Below, piece after piece: positions 9,819 to 20,625 of a DNA stretch of 64,000 bases. Under the pieces are notes generated by a model. That model was not told the origin of the DNA, searched no databases, and was given only the letters and a program-made list of their open reading frames with translations. Position 1 is the first letter of the stretch. Every line of letters starts with the position of its first letter. This DNA is from Strigamia acuminata (Eukaryota; Arthropoda; Chilopoda; Geophilomorpha; Linotaeniidae). The position numbers were made by a program, and so were the translations under genes. The stretch spans positions 11,102,186 to 11,166,185 of the forward strand of contig OX442317.1 in the NCBI GenBank assembly GCA_949358305.1. The letters are read 5' to 3'.

Positions 9819-10034
9819 AATCAATCAAACTACATTTATCATCACACAAATGTACATTATTATTATATTCATCGGTTTGTTTGTGATAATTTTAAATGTT
9901 TTTGTTTTAAGAAACTCGATTTAAGCATATCTTTTCGTGAAATAAAATGATTGGTAAAAAAAGATTAAGACAAGAAAAATGATAATTCATACGTATTAAA
10001 ATTCATTATTAATTTTGTGTGCGTAAACAATAAA

Positions 10035-10181
10035 ATGGGTTGCTATTACGGAAATACTATGAAGAATAAAGCAAAACAAAGAATAAAGCAAACAACGAAT
10101 AAAGCAAAACAAAGAATAAAGCTAAACAAAGATGATTTGTCACAGATTTCTGTTCTGTTGCTGTCACATATAGTAATCTAA
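10035..10181 (+). CDS. Possible 48-aa basic peptide from a tandem repeat
   Basis: The ORF starts MGCYYGNTMKNKAKQRIK and contains a repeated KNKAKQRIK/NKAKQRIK unit encoded by a 17-24 bp tandem DNA repeat (AATAAAGCAAAACAAAG, 10061-10130). The peptide is very basic with a myristoylation-like MGCY start. It may equally be a random reading of a simple repeat. Confidence 0.2.
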   Translation: MGCYYGNTMKNKAKQRIKQTTNKAKQRIKLNKDDLSQISVLLLSHIVI

Positions 10182-10458
10182 ATTAAACATGTTTAATTGT
10201 TTATGAGCTGATACTTTACTAAAGAAAACCCACATGTAAGTTTTTTCAATTTTATGCAATTTTTTAGCCTATTTTATATATGTGTTTTAATGTAAAAAAA
10301 AAACATATTTGTGTGATGTTTTTATTATACATATATACACAAGGATTTACGTATGTAATCCGGCAGCGTATTTTTATTGTTAAAAAAAGTACACTATAAT
10401 TAAAAAAAGAAAATTAAACTAATACATATAACTTTGTTTAAAATACTGGAATATAAAA

Positions 10459-11394
10459 ATGGAAATAAAAAATATAAAACTAAATTCCCGGCAAAGTAAA
10501 AAGGTTCATGATACATATTTAGCTGCGCAGAATTTGCTTGATACAAATTATTATACTTTGTTTCAACCATCTCAATGTCAAGAGGAACAAGGGACTGCCA
10601 CAGATGAAGAAATGCCCAAAGATATTGAAAAGAACTTAAAATTCTATTCTTTCGGTGTGAATCAGAGATCCATATTTATTAAAATGTTACAAGATATGCA
10701 GCAGGTGGGTTTGGTGGAAATAGGCAATAAACCATCCATGCTCACATTAGGAAAATCAAGAAAGAATACAAAAGTTCCAACACGTTTTGTAATAGATACA
10801 AAGGAAAACAATTTATATAATAAACATGGGAAAGTCGTTGTTACAAACATAGATAATACAGGATCTGAGATGAAATTTAATCTGAACAATTTAAATGGTC
10901 TCTTGGTATCCTATTGTAGCCGATGTAAAAAGGAATCAAAATCTCTGCTAGCATTTTACCAATTAATGCCAGTGATTTTTATTAGTGGCAATGAATTAAA
11001 TACAGTTGGAATTTTTCAAAATGCTAAATATCTAAAACACGTAGAAGGAGAATTCAAAAGTGAATTCTTAGATTATTTACGGTTTCTGTGGCAAGAAGTA
11101 GATATTTTAAATGATGACACTCATCTGCAGAGAATACCTTACCTACTTTTTTATTTGATACTTGAAAATATACAAGAAATACATCCTGATAAAGAAGATT
11201 TACCTGTCGATATATATAAACAATGTGAACAATCCATAGAGCCAATGCTGAATGTACACCAACTGTTAGTACAAAATGTACGAGAAAATGTAAAGAGTTC
11301 ATTTGAACTAGATCCTGACGATGTAATCTTAGAAATTATACAAATATTCGATAAAAACTATCAAACAGGATTAAAACGTCCGTATCCTATTTAA
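10459..11394 (+). CDS. Unknown viral-type protein, 311 aa
   Basis: An intact ORF starts MEIKNIKLNSRQSKKVHDTY after an AT-rich leader. There is no signal peptide or transmembrane segment. One CxxC (YCSRCKKESK, about residue 152) is the only cysteine motif, so a single zinc knuckle is possible. The C-terminal half is leucine-rich and helical. The size and soluble, mixed alpha/beta look would suit a transcription or replication factor, and P47 (about 400 aa in baculoviruses) is one idea, but I see no diagnostic motif. Codon use matches its viral neighbours. I do not recognise it. Confidence 0.6.
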   Translation: MEIKNIKLNSRQSKKVHDTYLAAQNLLDTNYYTLFQPSQCQEEQGTATDEEMPKDIEKNLKFYSFGVNQRSIFIKMLQDMQQVGLVEIGNKPSMLTLGKSRKNTKVPTRFVIDTKENNLYNKHGKVVVTNIDNTGSEMKFNLNNLNGLLVSYCSRCKKESKSLLAFYQLMPVIFISGNELNTVGIFQNAKYLKHVEGEFKSEFLDYLRFLWQEVDILNDDTHLQRIPYLLFYLILENIQEIHPDKEDLPVDIYKQCEQSIEPMLNVHQLLVQNVRENVKSSFELDPDDVILEIIQIFDKNYQTGLKRPYPI

Positions 11395-12190
11395 ATACCA
11401 ATTGCTATAAAGTAGAGCAGAGTCTCAATAATCCAACTCTTAGCCCAATTCTTCGATAATCCGACCCTTGTCCGACATGTCCTCATGTCATTAAAACTCA
11501 TAGATTTTCTATGTAACTTGGTAAACTTAAAACTTTACCTAAAGGAATTTTTTGTTAATGAGCTTACATAGTTATTGCTTCTTAAAACTCTGTACTGCCA
11601 AACATTAGGGATTGGGTTTGCCAACATTTCGCTTTGTAAACGACTTTTCATGACAGCGTCTTAGTCATACAAACAAGGAAGGAAACTCTATAAATATTAT
11701 GGATAATGTTGACATGGCAGCAGTGACAACCAATGTCAAGAAATGCCACTTGGATTAATCCTCGTAGTCACAACCTAAAAATAATCCCTTACTCACCCAA
11801 CCCTGGTCATTTTTATCCCAAGCCGAAAATGAGTGAAAATGATCTTATTCTCTGAGTATTTCATGTTTCTGAAAATATTTAAGCAATTCGGTATGTGTCA
11901 AAAAGAGCGACAAAAATAATTGACATTGCATTCAAAAGTAGTGAGTAAACAAAGGAATTTTGTTAAAAAAAAATTTTGTGATTTTTAAATCTATTATTTT
12001 TTTTATTGTTGTTTGTTATGATGTTAAATGAAAATATATGAAATTTCAAAATGAAAATCCGAATATTTTTTGAGAAAAAAATAAAAACACTTTTGGAAGT
12101 TAAAAATTGACCCTAGGTTGGGTGGGGGGGGGTTAAACAACTTTCTGCTAGAAATTATTCACATTCATTTATTTCATTTCATTTCATTTC
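11395..12190. other. Gene-free stretch with a transposon end
   Basis: No supported ORF. Near 11412-11470, 'GTCTCAATAATCCAAC' and 'TTCGATAATCCGACC' resemble pogo/Tigger-type terminal repeats, but a matching far end was not found. The rest is AT-rich. Confidence 0.3.
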
Positions 12191-13740
12191 AAGCACTCCT
12201 AGGGAGTAAATACAGTGTGATGCTGAGTGGCAGCAGGTGATTAGGTGTTACATTGAGTGAGCATTGTTATACATTGTTATACATTGTTATGTTGAGTGAT
12301 AAGGGGCGGATTTTTGCCGTGGAATTGGCGGACCCCGACGCTACACGGCCACAGGTCTGGGGAGAGGAGCGAGGAGACGCTGTCAGAAGCTATTCGCAGG
12401 AAAAAGGATTTACTGACAGTGTTGTCAGTTTTAGTCCATCTCGCACATTGAAGTACGACGAGACCACGGGACTCGGCATGACGGCGGACATCGTCGGCGG
12501 AGGTGGAGGCCAGTAAGTTTGACAACAGGATGCGTGTTGTGGGCCGGGTGTCGAGAGTGGAGGCGGCACGAAGGGAGCAACCCACGGCGTTGCCAATCTG
12601 CGAGCGGACACGGGGCGGTCCGCGGGAGTCAGTGGCTCGGAGCACAAGATCACATGAAGTGGGAGGCAGTTGTTGTGATTGTTGCGCACGGGGGTCAGTC
12701 GAGAACTGTATGCTAGTGTTTGACTGGATCGGTGCACGGGGCAAGACGGACACAGCGTTCATAGGCCTTGGAGCAGGCAGGCGGCCAGATCGCCCAAAAG
12801 AGGGTTGGACAGCAGTAGAACGATTCTGTGCGGTGGTGGCGGCATATGTCAGTGGTGGCGTGGGGGCACGTGGGGTCGGCTGTTGAGTCAGTGGAGAGCC
12901 GACACTGTCGCCAGTGTCAGCAGGTCGAAAATATCGGGCGGCGTCGGCAAACAGTGGAGGCTGGGCGGTCGGCTGCTGGGCGATTGTCGGCAGCGCGGTG
13001 AACACTAGTGGTCGCTCGGAAAAATGCCGTTCACGGTGGAGTGGAGCATCAGTAACTACGGGAATGGCGCTGGAAGCAGGAAAACCTGCAGCACCATTTT
13101 TTAGTCCAACAATGTCGAGGGTGTGGGACGAGAGCGTATTGTTTACGGCCGCCATCATATGTTCGATTTTCTCGATTGAGGCCTGAATTATGTCCAATTG
13201 TAGGGAGCTCAAAGGTGTCGGGGTCGTTGATAGTGATGAATTCGATGTAGCAAGCAGTGGGTCAGGGGTAGGAACGGACTTACGTACGATATTTTGGTCA
13301 AGGGGTGTACTTTGATCACCGGCGGCTGCGCGAGCGCTGGCATCGGCACTGGAATCGGCGACATCATCGTTGGAAGAGGCATCGGGGAAACAGTCCAGAT
13401 CGCTCGGTAAAGTATTCGAGAGTGTGTGCGAGGTTGTAGTGGTCCAGTTGTTGATTTTTGGGCCGTTATCGGCACATTTGGAGCGATTTCTGGGTGGTTT
13501 ACGAGTGCTGACCACGCGGTCAGCGAGGGATAGGCCTAGCGGCTGCGCAGCATTAAGGATATTAAAGACCTTTTTAGCACAGGAATGAAATTTTGTGGAC
13601 GTCGATTTGCTAGTAGGATTGGCGGCATTCATGCGGTTGAAAATTCTCACAAGGGCGTCAGTATTATTGAAAATGTGGTCGCGATTTAGGAGCGTGATCG
13701 AGACACGACTGGTCGCGGCCATGTTGTGAGTTGTGTCCAT
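12180..13740 (-). mobile_element. Non-LTR retrotransposon remnant (ORF1 plus tail)
   Basis: The element runs on the minus strand, with an ORF1-like gene followed by a short 3' region ending in a TGAAATGAAATGAAATAA tail, as in LINEs with microsatellite tails. No reverse transcriptase ORF is present, so it is internally deleted or non-autonomous. Its base composition (GC-rich) stands out sharply from the 30% GC neighbourhood. A decayed related copy lies at about 37795-38390. Confidence 0.6.
12277..13740 (-). CDS. LINE ORF1-like protein
   Basis: From the ATG at 13738-13740 the frame encodes about 487 residues. A short N-terminal domain (SITLLNRDHIFNN) is followed by a long low-complexity Pro/Ser/Thr/Ala-rich linker. 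The C-terminal region is RRM-like: 'RILLSNLLASTSADDVRRH', a phenylalanine-rich strand 'KSFFLRI', then 'LLSPDLWPCSVGVRQF'. The pattern '..SFF/V..., L.....WP.GV.VR.F' is common at the C-terminus of ORF1 proteins of CR1/Jockey-type elements, which bind the element RNA. GC-rich codons differ from the viral genes. It is intact, hence a fairly young insertion, but no ORF2 accompanies it. Confidence 0.55.
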   Translation of the reverse strand: MDTTHNMAATSRVSITLLNRDHIFNNTDALVRIFNRMNAANPTSKSTSTKFHSCAKKVFNILNAAQPLGLSLADRVVSTRKPPRNRSKCADNGPKINNWTTTTSHTLSNTLPSDLDCFPDASSNDDVADSSADASARAAAGDQSTPLDQNIVRKSVPTPDPLLATSNSSLSTTPTPLSSLQLDIIQASIEKIEHMMAAVNNTLSSHTLDIVGLKNGAAGFPASSAIPVVTDAPLHRERHFSERPLVFTALPTIAQQPTAQPPLFADAARYFRPADTGDSVGSPLTQQPTPRAPTPPLTYAATTAQNRSTAVQPSFGRSGRLPAPRPMNAVSVLPRAPIQSNTSIQFSTDPRAQQSQQLPPTSCDLVLRATDSRGPPRVRSQIGNAVGCSLRAASTLDTRPTTRILLSNLLASTSADDVRRHAESRGLVVLQCARWTKTDNTVSKSFFLRIASDSVSSLLSPDLWPCSVGVRQFHGKNPPLITQHNNV

Positions 13741-15412
13741 GGAATAATATTTCACCTCATTCGAAATGTGTATGTAAACGCAGTAGTACTTATTTACATA
13801 TAAAACATGTTTTTTTTTCAATTGTTTTTTTTTTTATTGATTATACAAAGTTAATTATTGGTTATTATACTTTAAATATATGAAACAAGCAGGGTGTTAT
13901 AACTGATATCTATTAAAACGAGTTTACAACAAGTATATTAAATTATTTTTTCAATGTCTTAGTTGAGGCAAGACAATTGATTGCATATTATATTCATGAG
14001 ATGTGAACAAGCTGATGTTATCGAATCCAGATTGATTTTTATGTCACTTGAAAGATAAACTTAAACCAGCAAACAGAAGGACCTATAATATATTCACTTG
14101 TAATTGTTGTTCCCTGTTCAAGTATGGTAGAGGGTGAGATTATCTCCAAGACACATGATTCTTCAGATTTAAATATGCTTGTTGGGGCGTATTCGAGTTT
14201 TGGCAACTCTTGCTTTTGCACCTTGATTCTGTAGTTTGCTCATATAAGAGGCGAGTGATTTTCTGAGTTGTTGTACTGACGATGCCGTTATTGCAGTGCA
14301 AACTTGTAATGTGTATTCTGTAATCGTATATTAAATTTTTTTTGATAACAAAGATTATAGTTACTTACCGATAATAACGTTTAATTTGTTTTCATCTAAA
14401 ACAGATAATTGTTGGTTGGAATTATTTAGTGTACTCGATTTCCAAGCTTTACATCTTTTTGAAAGAACTGAATTTTGTAATTCTTCTTCGGAAAATACCA
14501 GTTTCAGCAATGAAATTACATATAGAGTTGGTCTGTTTTTATCATAGTCACAACGAGATAGCTTTTTCTGGTCTATGTATACGTCATGCCCGATGTGAAC
14601 AAGTTCCTACAAGTTAAATTTTTTGCATAATAAAATAGATACTATTATTCAAAAAGAAATGAAGAAGTTTTTTTTTTACAAATGCCACAGTTTGACTTTA
14701 TATTCATTCAAGAGTTATTATATTGATCTCTACGATAACATGCGTATACGATTTTGTAGCGCAACGTTGAGTTTCGGGAAGCGTACGCAATTTTGTGCGT
14801 CGCGGCATAAACAAAAAACATCCCCTATAAACATACATTTTATGCGACTAGGTCTACTTTGTCCAAAAATAATGTGTAAACATCCTGAACTTAACTAAGA
14901 GTCTATAAACGTCCTTACGTTAATTATCTTCGTTATACTACACATGTAAGTAAGAAATTAAAAAATTTAACACATGGTTTTTATAAAATTCGCGCAAAAG
15001 TTGCAGACCGGCAAATTTTCCCACTAGCGATCTCGCCTGGCGACTTTGCAGAGTGGAAAGAAACGGTTCAACCCGTTGTAAGCAACATGAGGCACATTCA
15101 AAATCTTTTCAAGCAAAATGTGTCATCATTCTGTACGTGTTTACACTTGGAATGGAGGCGGGAAAGAGAATGTTATGCCAATTTTTCGCCCCTTTATTAG
15201 CCCTTGTAGTGCCAAGTTATTCAAACGTTTTGCGCCACGTTATTCTGGAACACTACAGGGACAGCACGTTGCGTTTAGCAATTGCAAACAATGTAATACA
15301 GATTGCTAGGCGCGAAAAACAATGCCGCTTCTAGGCGTGTCGCACCCTAAATACATCACCGGTAATTGTTTGATAGATTATCCTGTCTGATTTGATTAAC
15401 TTGCCTGATATG
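13741..15412. other. Gene-free stretch with MITE fragment
   Basis: AT-rich DNA with only short random ORFs. 13960-14062 resembles the small MITE nested at 3730-3840. 14750-15330 is GC-richer and looks host-derived, without a coding signal I trust. Confidence 0.4.
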
Positions 15413-16408
15413 TTACTTTTTTTTCATGATGATTGTTTTATAATTAATTACCTTATGGGGTTTGGTTGCCATGACTGTCTCGATTGCCGTGTCTGGTTTG
15501 GTTATCTTGTTTGATTTGGTTACCTTTTCATGACTGTCTTCTTTGTCAGTATTGACAGATTTTAGGGAATTGATTACTTCACTAGAAGATCTATTAATAC
15601 AATCATTGGATTCAAATTTGACACCGTCATCAGAATCAGAATCAGTATCCGCAGCATCAACAGCGTCCTTAAACACCAAGCTGTCGTTGTGCTTAGATTC
15701 CAATTTGCCATCGTCTTTAGAGCATTTTAACTTTGAATCATCTTTTATGTCAACCAATACAGAATGATTTGATTGTGCATTGGTGATTTCCTCTAAAAAA
15801 AAGTGTAAATTATAATGTGCAAGTTATTTTGTGCTATCTATTTGGCAGGACTCTGAAGTCCATAATGGAAAGAAAATTTATTAAAGGAAAAAAAATGATT
15901 TTTTTTGGGCACTACCAATTTTCTGGAATAAGTGTTAATTCTGTTGACGGGTGCTTACTTGGGATGCCTGATACAATCAGATGTCCCAAATATTAAAGCT
16001 TCTCACATTTTTACATCCCAATGTTAGCATTCTAAGCGTGTTGCTTAGTTTACATAATGGTACCACCGACTCTACGATTTGACAAAAGATTATTTGGACA
16101 AATGTTACCTATTTTTTCTCGTAGTTTGTTAATTGTTGCTTTTAACAGATTATTTTTTTGTTTATGCGTTTCACAATTCTCACAGGCAGCATCGGAGTCA
16201 AGTTGTTGTAATAGCGGTGATTCAGGAGATTCAGCTATCGGGATAGGCTTTAGGGCAGGTAAATGTCAATAAGTAAAAAAAAAACTTGTTTTTTAAATAA
16301 AAGCATTCACCTCTCGCCAATCCATCTGCATTTCATTTGATGCTGAACTTGTAGATATTCTTTTCATTAGTTTTAACCGTTTTGGATATTTCAGAAGTTC
16401 GCTTTTGT
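15413..16408 (-). CDS. Partial spliced cellular gene, three exons (THAP- or transposase-associated type)
   Basis: Three minus-strand exons join in frame. Exon 1 is 16311-16408 (acceptor TTTACAG, donor GTGAAT). Exon 2 is 16109-16247 (acceptor CTAAAG, donor GTAACA). Exon 3 is 15413-15792 (acceptor CTTTTTTTTAG), ending in TAA. Exon 1 ends in phase 0, exon 2 carries 46 codons plus one base, and exon 3 completes that codon, so reading is continuous. The protein has a basic patch (KYPKRLKLMKRI), a Cys pair followed by a coiled coil (CENCETHKQKNNLLK), and an acidic Ser/Asp-rich tail (DTDSDSDDG). A coiled coil after a short Cys pair is common in THAP and transposase-derived proteins. The 5' exons were not found. 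It is not viral in structure. Confidence 0.5.
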
Positions 16409-16534
16409 CTGTAAATGGCAAATTAAATTATCACATTATTATTATACTAGGTTTCATTATATGAATGATTTTGCAATTTTGTGATTTTGCATTAATCACA
16501 GAATCATTATTCTTTGATGTCTCCAAAAATGAGA

Positions 16535-17285
16535 TTACAATGAATTAACTTAGTCAATTTTTCAATTATGTGATCTGGACAACTTTGTGATTTTTAAGTA
16601 TTGTCATGTGATATCTGTTCTACCAATCACATTCACATTCACTAAAGTACAAGAGAGCAAAAATACAAAATCCCAAAAACATCTAAAAGGTAGTTTTGTG
16701 ATTTTGTTAAGAAGTGATTTTGAGGCTTGTGAAACTCAAAACAAAATGGAAGCATCCAAGCTCTATCTAAGTAGCTAACTTGTATCCTTGCATATCATCA
16801 ATATGGTGATGCATCCATGACTGTATTACAGCTAGGAAACTCAATTAATGGCTCTGGTGCGATCTGTGAAACTTATATTTATTAAAATGCTCCTTATTAA
16901 AAGAAATTTTGTTCCATCATACTAATAGAACTAGTTATTTTGCATAACATTTTAAAATTGGTTGGGTATAATAACTAAAACCCAATATAGTAGATAGGAA
17001 GTCATGTGACTATTTAAATAATTGCAAAATTGCAAAATCATGAGATTGTTTTTGCAAATAATTGGTCATCACAATTTGTGATGACCACTTGGATTGAGCT
17101 TGGCTGCTGTCATTTTGTCAAAATAGCAAAACTACCTTTGATTTTGTGATTGTGTATTTTTCTGTTTTGTGTTTTTGTAATTATGCACATGATTGGTGGA
17201 ACTGATACCATGTGACAAATCCAAAAATGCAAAATTGCTAAAGTTGCAAAATTACAAAATTTGCTTAATTAATTAAACCCCCTAG
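16535..17285. mobile_element. Foldback element with arms of about 170 bp
   Basis: The left arm (around CATGTGATATCTGTTCTACC, AAAGGTAGTTTTGTGATTTT) is an imperfect reverse complement of the right arm (around AAAACTACCTTTGATTTTGT, TGATTGGTGGAACTGATACC). Arms are at about 16560-16710 and 17110-17260, with similarity trailing outwards. No ORF lies inside. Confidence 0.5.
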
Positions 17286-17782
17286 TGTTTACTGGCCTAA
17301 GAATGAGTTTTAGTAATTTTGTGAGGAAACGGGAATAGATGAAAAGGATGTGAAATGTTCAATTTCGTGTGCTGATAAATTTAGAATTCAGAACACACCA
17401 ATATAAAAAACATCGGGAAAGGTTGAAATACAGAATAATGTCTGAAATATACGCTCAATTCCAAATTGAAAAAAAAACAATTCTCTCGATTTTCCCTGGC
17501 GGAAATTACCGTTATAATAAGCTTCTTCGTGGCAGAAATGGCCATTATAATACACGCGTTCAATTCCAAATTCAAATAACTACCCTTTCAATTTTTCCTG
17601 ACGGAAATAATGCCAAACGCGTCATATTTCAAGAATTAGGTTCTTGAAAACCTGATTCTCAAAATCCATATAGGGATGGATTCTTGGGATTTCAACACGT
17701 TTTTTTAAAACTGATTCTGGGTTTTGTAGTCGGATTTTGGTAATTTGGAATTGAATGCGCTTATTGGTATAGCATATGATTA

Positions 17783-17973
17783 CAGCAGAACCTCGATTAT
17801 TCAGACTAATTAGAAGACATGCATGTTCATAAAACCTAATTTTCTTAAAATCGAGCATTAGGTTTATAAACATACTGTACTATGTATGAAAAAAATGGAA
17901 AAAAAAACGCTTAATGCTGTTTGTGTAACTGATTGTTCGAATAACTGGTGCTCCGACAATCGAAGTTCTACTG
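17783..17973. mobile_element. pogo/Tigger-like MITE
   Basis: The ends CAGCAGAACCTCGATTATTC (17783) and, in reverse complement from 17973, CAGTAGAACTTCGATTGTCG form terminal inverted repeats. TA dinucleotides flank the element at 17781-17782 and 17974-17975. 'CAGTAGAACCTCGATTATCC' is a typical pogo-family end. It is 191 bp long and non-coding. Confidence 0.65.
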
Positions 17974-18340
17974 TACTTAACATTTACTTCCTATACCGGA
18001 TGTTCGAGATTCATCACTATCATCAGAGCTGCTGTAAGTATTATCACAAGACGCCATTTTATGATGTTTAAAATCTGTGTTGTCCTATGAATAATGGAGT
18101 TAAGTCTAACTACTCTCAATCTCAGCAAGTACTATTTAAGGGTTTCTTTATTTTATATAGCAGATACTGATTTCAAATAAATAAACTTTGAAATATGATA
18201 TAACAAATTTAATTATAATATCTCATTATATTTCAATTAAGAAAAGAAAATATATTACAGTTTACATTAAAAAATCTCAAATATGTTAAACAAATTTTGT
18301 CGTATGATTACAGAATTATGTTTGACATCAAGTCGCTTCA

Positions 18341-19096
18341 ATGAAATCCGATTCCTTACAAACAGCCACTAAATACTTTAGCGTAAAAATCAAACATGTT
18401 GTAACTCATTTACTTAGACATAAAAACAAAAAAGTAGTCTTGCTAACAAAATCTCAGAATATTCACCTGCATCTGCTACAGAAAAGATTTTTAGCAATTG
18501 TTTTAAACAAAGATAGTTTTTATTTGAGTCACGATTATGATTGTTTGTATGCCGGATGTAAATTAAAACCGGTAATTAAGAATCTGGACGCTTGTTCAGA
18601 TGATAACATTGTTTATGTTTCTAGGTATCTGAAAAAAGTGTTTCGATTATACTTCACTACATGTCCTGTAACACTTTACGACAGCTTTCATATTTTAGGC
18701 CCACAATACTGTGTTCAACTTACTTCTCCTATTAGTTTATTTGAAACATTTAAAAATAATATCCTAAGTAAAAATAATGATATTTTTTCTGCATTTTTGG
18801 ATACCATTAGAAATATGTGGGACATGGTGCCATTTACAAACTTTGATCAAAATTTTGTTTACTTATTTTATTTTGTAGTATTTAATTTATTCAACAACAT
18901 AATACAGAAAGAAACTAAAAAAAAGAAACGGAAAAAGATATTTATTTATTTCAATAACATTAAACGAGATTTTTATGAAAAGAACAAAAATCTATATTTA
19001 TATTTGATGGTAAATTGTTTTTATTGTACACAGGACATCAAGTCGTTGTCATATTTAAAAAAGTTTATTCTGACACATTCTAAGCATGAAAACTAA
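18341..19096 (+). CDS. Unknown viral-type protein, 251 aa
   Basis: An intact ORF starts MKSDSLQTATKYFSVKIKHV. It is rich in Lys, Phe and Tyr, with a very basic segment KKKKRKKIF near residue 195-205 that could be a nuclear-localisation signal. No transmembrane anchor or known motif was found. Its stop codon overlaps the start of the next ORF (ATGAAAACTAA), a compact arrangement typical of viral genes. I do not recognise it. Confidence 0.6.
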   Translation: MKSDSLQTATKYFSVKIKHVVTHLLRHKNKKVVLLTKSQNIHLHLLQKRFLAIVLNKDSFYLSHDYDCLYAGCKLKPVIKNLDACSDDNIVYVSRYLKKVFRLYFTTCPVTLYDSFHILGPQYCVQLTSPISLFETFKNNILSKNNDIFSAFLDTIRNMWDMVPFTNFDQNFVYLFYFVVFNLFNNIIQKETKKKKRKKIFIYFNNIKRDFYEKNKNLYLYLMVNCFYCTQDIKSLSYLKKFILTHSKHEN

Positions 19097-19313
19097 ACTA
19101 AGTATTTCAGTTGACGATACAGCTGATTTTATTATGAACAATGTTGACTCAATTAAAAAACTGAAAATAGATTGCTCGCAAGTTGAAAATAATTTAATAA
19201 TTAATGCTTCATTAGGCTGTAAGTTAGGTTTAAACAATGAAGATGTATGCGAATTTACATTAAGATCAGGACGAATATTTTTAGCAAAAATAGAAATTAA
19301 ATTCAGCAATTAA
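19086..19313 (+). CDS. Small unknown protein, 75 aa
   Basis: It starts at an ATG overlapping the last eleven bases of the upstream gene (frame +1). The product begins MKTKLSISVDDTADFIMNNV and is acidic and soluble, with a single CxL..Cys pair (C50 region) and no known motif. The overlap with an intact neighbour and similar codon use favour a real gene. The function is unknown. Confidence 0.45.
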   Translation: MKTKLSISVDDTADFIMNNVDSIKKLKIDCSQVENNLIINASLGCKLGLNNEDVCEFTLRSGRIFLAKIEIKFSN

Positions 19314-19532
19314 ATTGTTTATTTACAATTAAATGGTAGTATAATTATTATAATTAATTATTATATACAAATTTAATACAATTTTAGATAGGTATATGTA
19401 CTGCTCACTTTTTATCACTTTCATTTGAAATCATAAATCATTAGTTAAGGGTGTAAGAAAAATATCAGTTGTCTGATCCGATAATATAACAAGAGTTGTC
19501 ACTATATTCACTCGCGAAAATATAGCGTTGTA

Positions 19533-20105
19533 ATGGCTTACGCAGACAGAAATAATTTCTGGACTTATATAAAAAAATCCGAACGAGCATATCATCCGTA
19601 TGGCATACATAAAGACAATCACAACATATGGATACCAAATATCAAAACTAGTCCAAGAAGTCCAATGAAATTGATAGTTGCTATCAAGAGAGCATATTTT
19701 GCGATACAAGAAGATGATTACGAAAGAAATCATGCTCCACCAATTGTTATGCATGGATTATTGCAATCGCTTATTAAATGTGGTGATTTAGCACATGATA
19801 TATGCAATAAGATTTCATTGTTTGAATCATTAAACAAATGCAATGTTATGTGGAGATGTGAGGTGTGTAGAGAACAAGGTGTTGTTGAAAAAAAGTTTCT
19901 ATTTAGAGATTATAAGTCTTATTGTGTAAACTATAATGTATTGTCGGCGTGTTTATTAGATCCTAGAAGTAAAGTACACAAACACGTCAATGGGAAAAAA
20001 CATCAAACCTTGTTAAATACATATAAAAGTAATGAACACATTTATCTGAAAATGTTCAAACAGAACCGCATCTCAGCGTTTCTTAATTTTGTAAATTGTA
20101 ATTAA
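19533..20105 (+). CDS. Unknown protein with Cys/His zinc-finger-like cluster, 190 aa
   Basis: An intact ORF starts MAYADRNNFWTYIKKSERAY. The C-terminal half contains WRCEVCREQG (a CxxC pair near 109-112) followed about 40 residues later by HVNGKKHQ, which resembles the His half of a U1-type C2H2 finger ('H..GKKH'). The Cys-to-His spacing is much longer than usual, so a real finger would be atypical. A leucine-poor, basic N-terminal half precedes it. It lies between two unknown viral-type genes and the TS locus. No name is proposed; nucleic-acid binding is inferred. Confidence 0.55.
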   Translation: MAYADRNNFWTYIKKSERAYHPYGIHKDNHNIWIPNIKTSPRSPMKLIVAIKRAYFAIQEDDYERNHAPPIVMHGLLQSLIKCGDLAHDICNKISLFESLNKCNVMWRCEVCREQGVVEKKFLFRDYKSYCVNYNVLSACLLDPRSKVHKHVNGKKHQTLLNTYKSNEHIYLKMFKQNRISAFLNFVNCN

Positions 20106-20625
20106 ACATATGGTTTATTTGTCCAAATCCGAGAAACAAATAGGTTGCAATACAATATTATGGTTGCCTTTCTTCTGATTTTGTGGTGACCCTGAAGTGT
20201 ATTTTATTTATTTGTGAAATAAATTTGTAACCACTAAAAAACTGTATATTTTTATTTTATTTTGGTTTGACACGCCAAACCAAATTACATAATTAGGGGA
20301 TGAAAACTTCCCTAGCATATTTACACCACTATTTGCCGCAGATACAAAGTGCGCCAGGCCTGCATGTGCAGGATTGCCATGCTTCTGCCCCAAATTGAGC
20401 TCACTGCGCACGGTTAGTGCGCAGAACTAAAGTGTGATTTACGGAGTGTGCTCCACTCTCTTTTGGTCAGGATATTACGCAAGAGCAGGAATTATGGTGC
20501 AATCAGGGGCGGATCTAGCACCCGGCTATTAAGGCTTGAGCCACGGGCCCTTCAAATTCTAAGGACCCTCGAGACTCTGCATTAAACAAGTTTAACATTT
20601 TTATTCAATATCACAACATTATTTA
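20106..20625. other. Gene-free stretch with SINE-like copy and hAT-like end
   Basis: About 20215-20425 is an inverted, diverged copy of 4733-4925 (SINE-like). At 20504-20530 lies CAGGGGCGGATCTAGCACC, repeated in the same orientation at 22446-22473. Confidence 0.45.
20504..20530 (+). repeat. Left direct repeat flanking the TS locus
   Basis: CAGGGGCGGATCTAGCACC at 20504 recurs with one base change as CAGGGGCGGACCTAGCACC at 22446, same orientation. Such CAGGGGCGG strings are common hAT transposon termini. The TS gene lies between. Confidence 0.5.

Larger units (their letters stand above)
16409..18340. other. Gene-free repeat-rich stretch
   Basis: It contains a large foldback (about 16535-17285), a tandem duplication of about 95 bp (17453-17640, unit starting TTCAATTCCAAATT and including CTGRCGGAAAT), a pogo-like MITE (17783-17973) and AT-rich leader DNA. 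No supported gene. Confidence 0.5.

Noticed and set aside
12253-13588. Several GC-rich plus-strand ORFs opposite the LINE ORF1
   Set aside because: High GC creates open antisense frames; the minus frame has the LINE ORF1 features.
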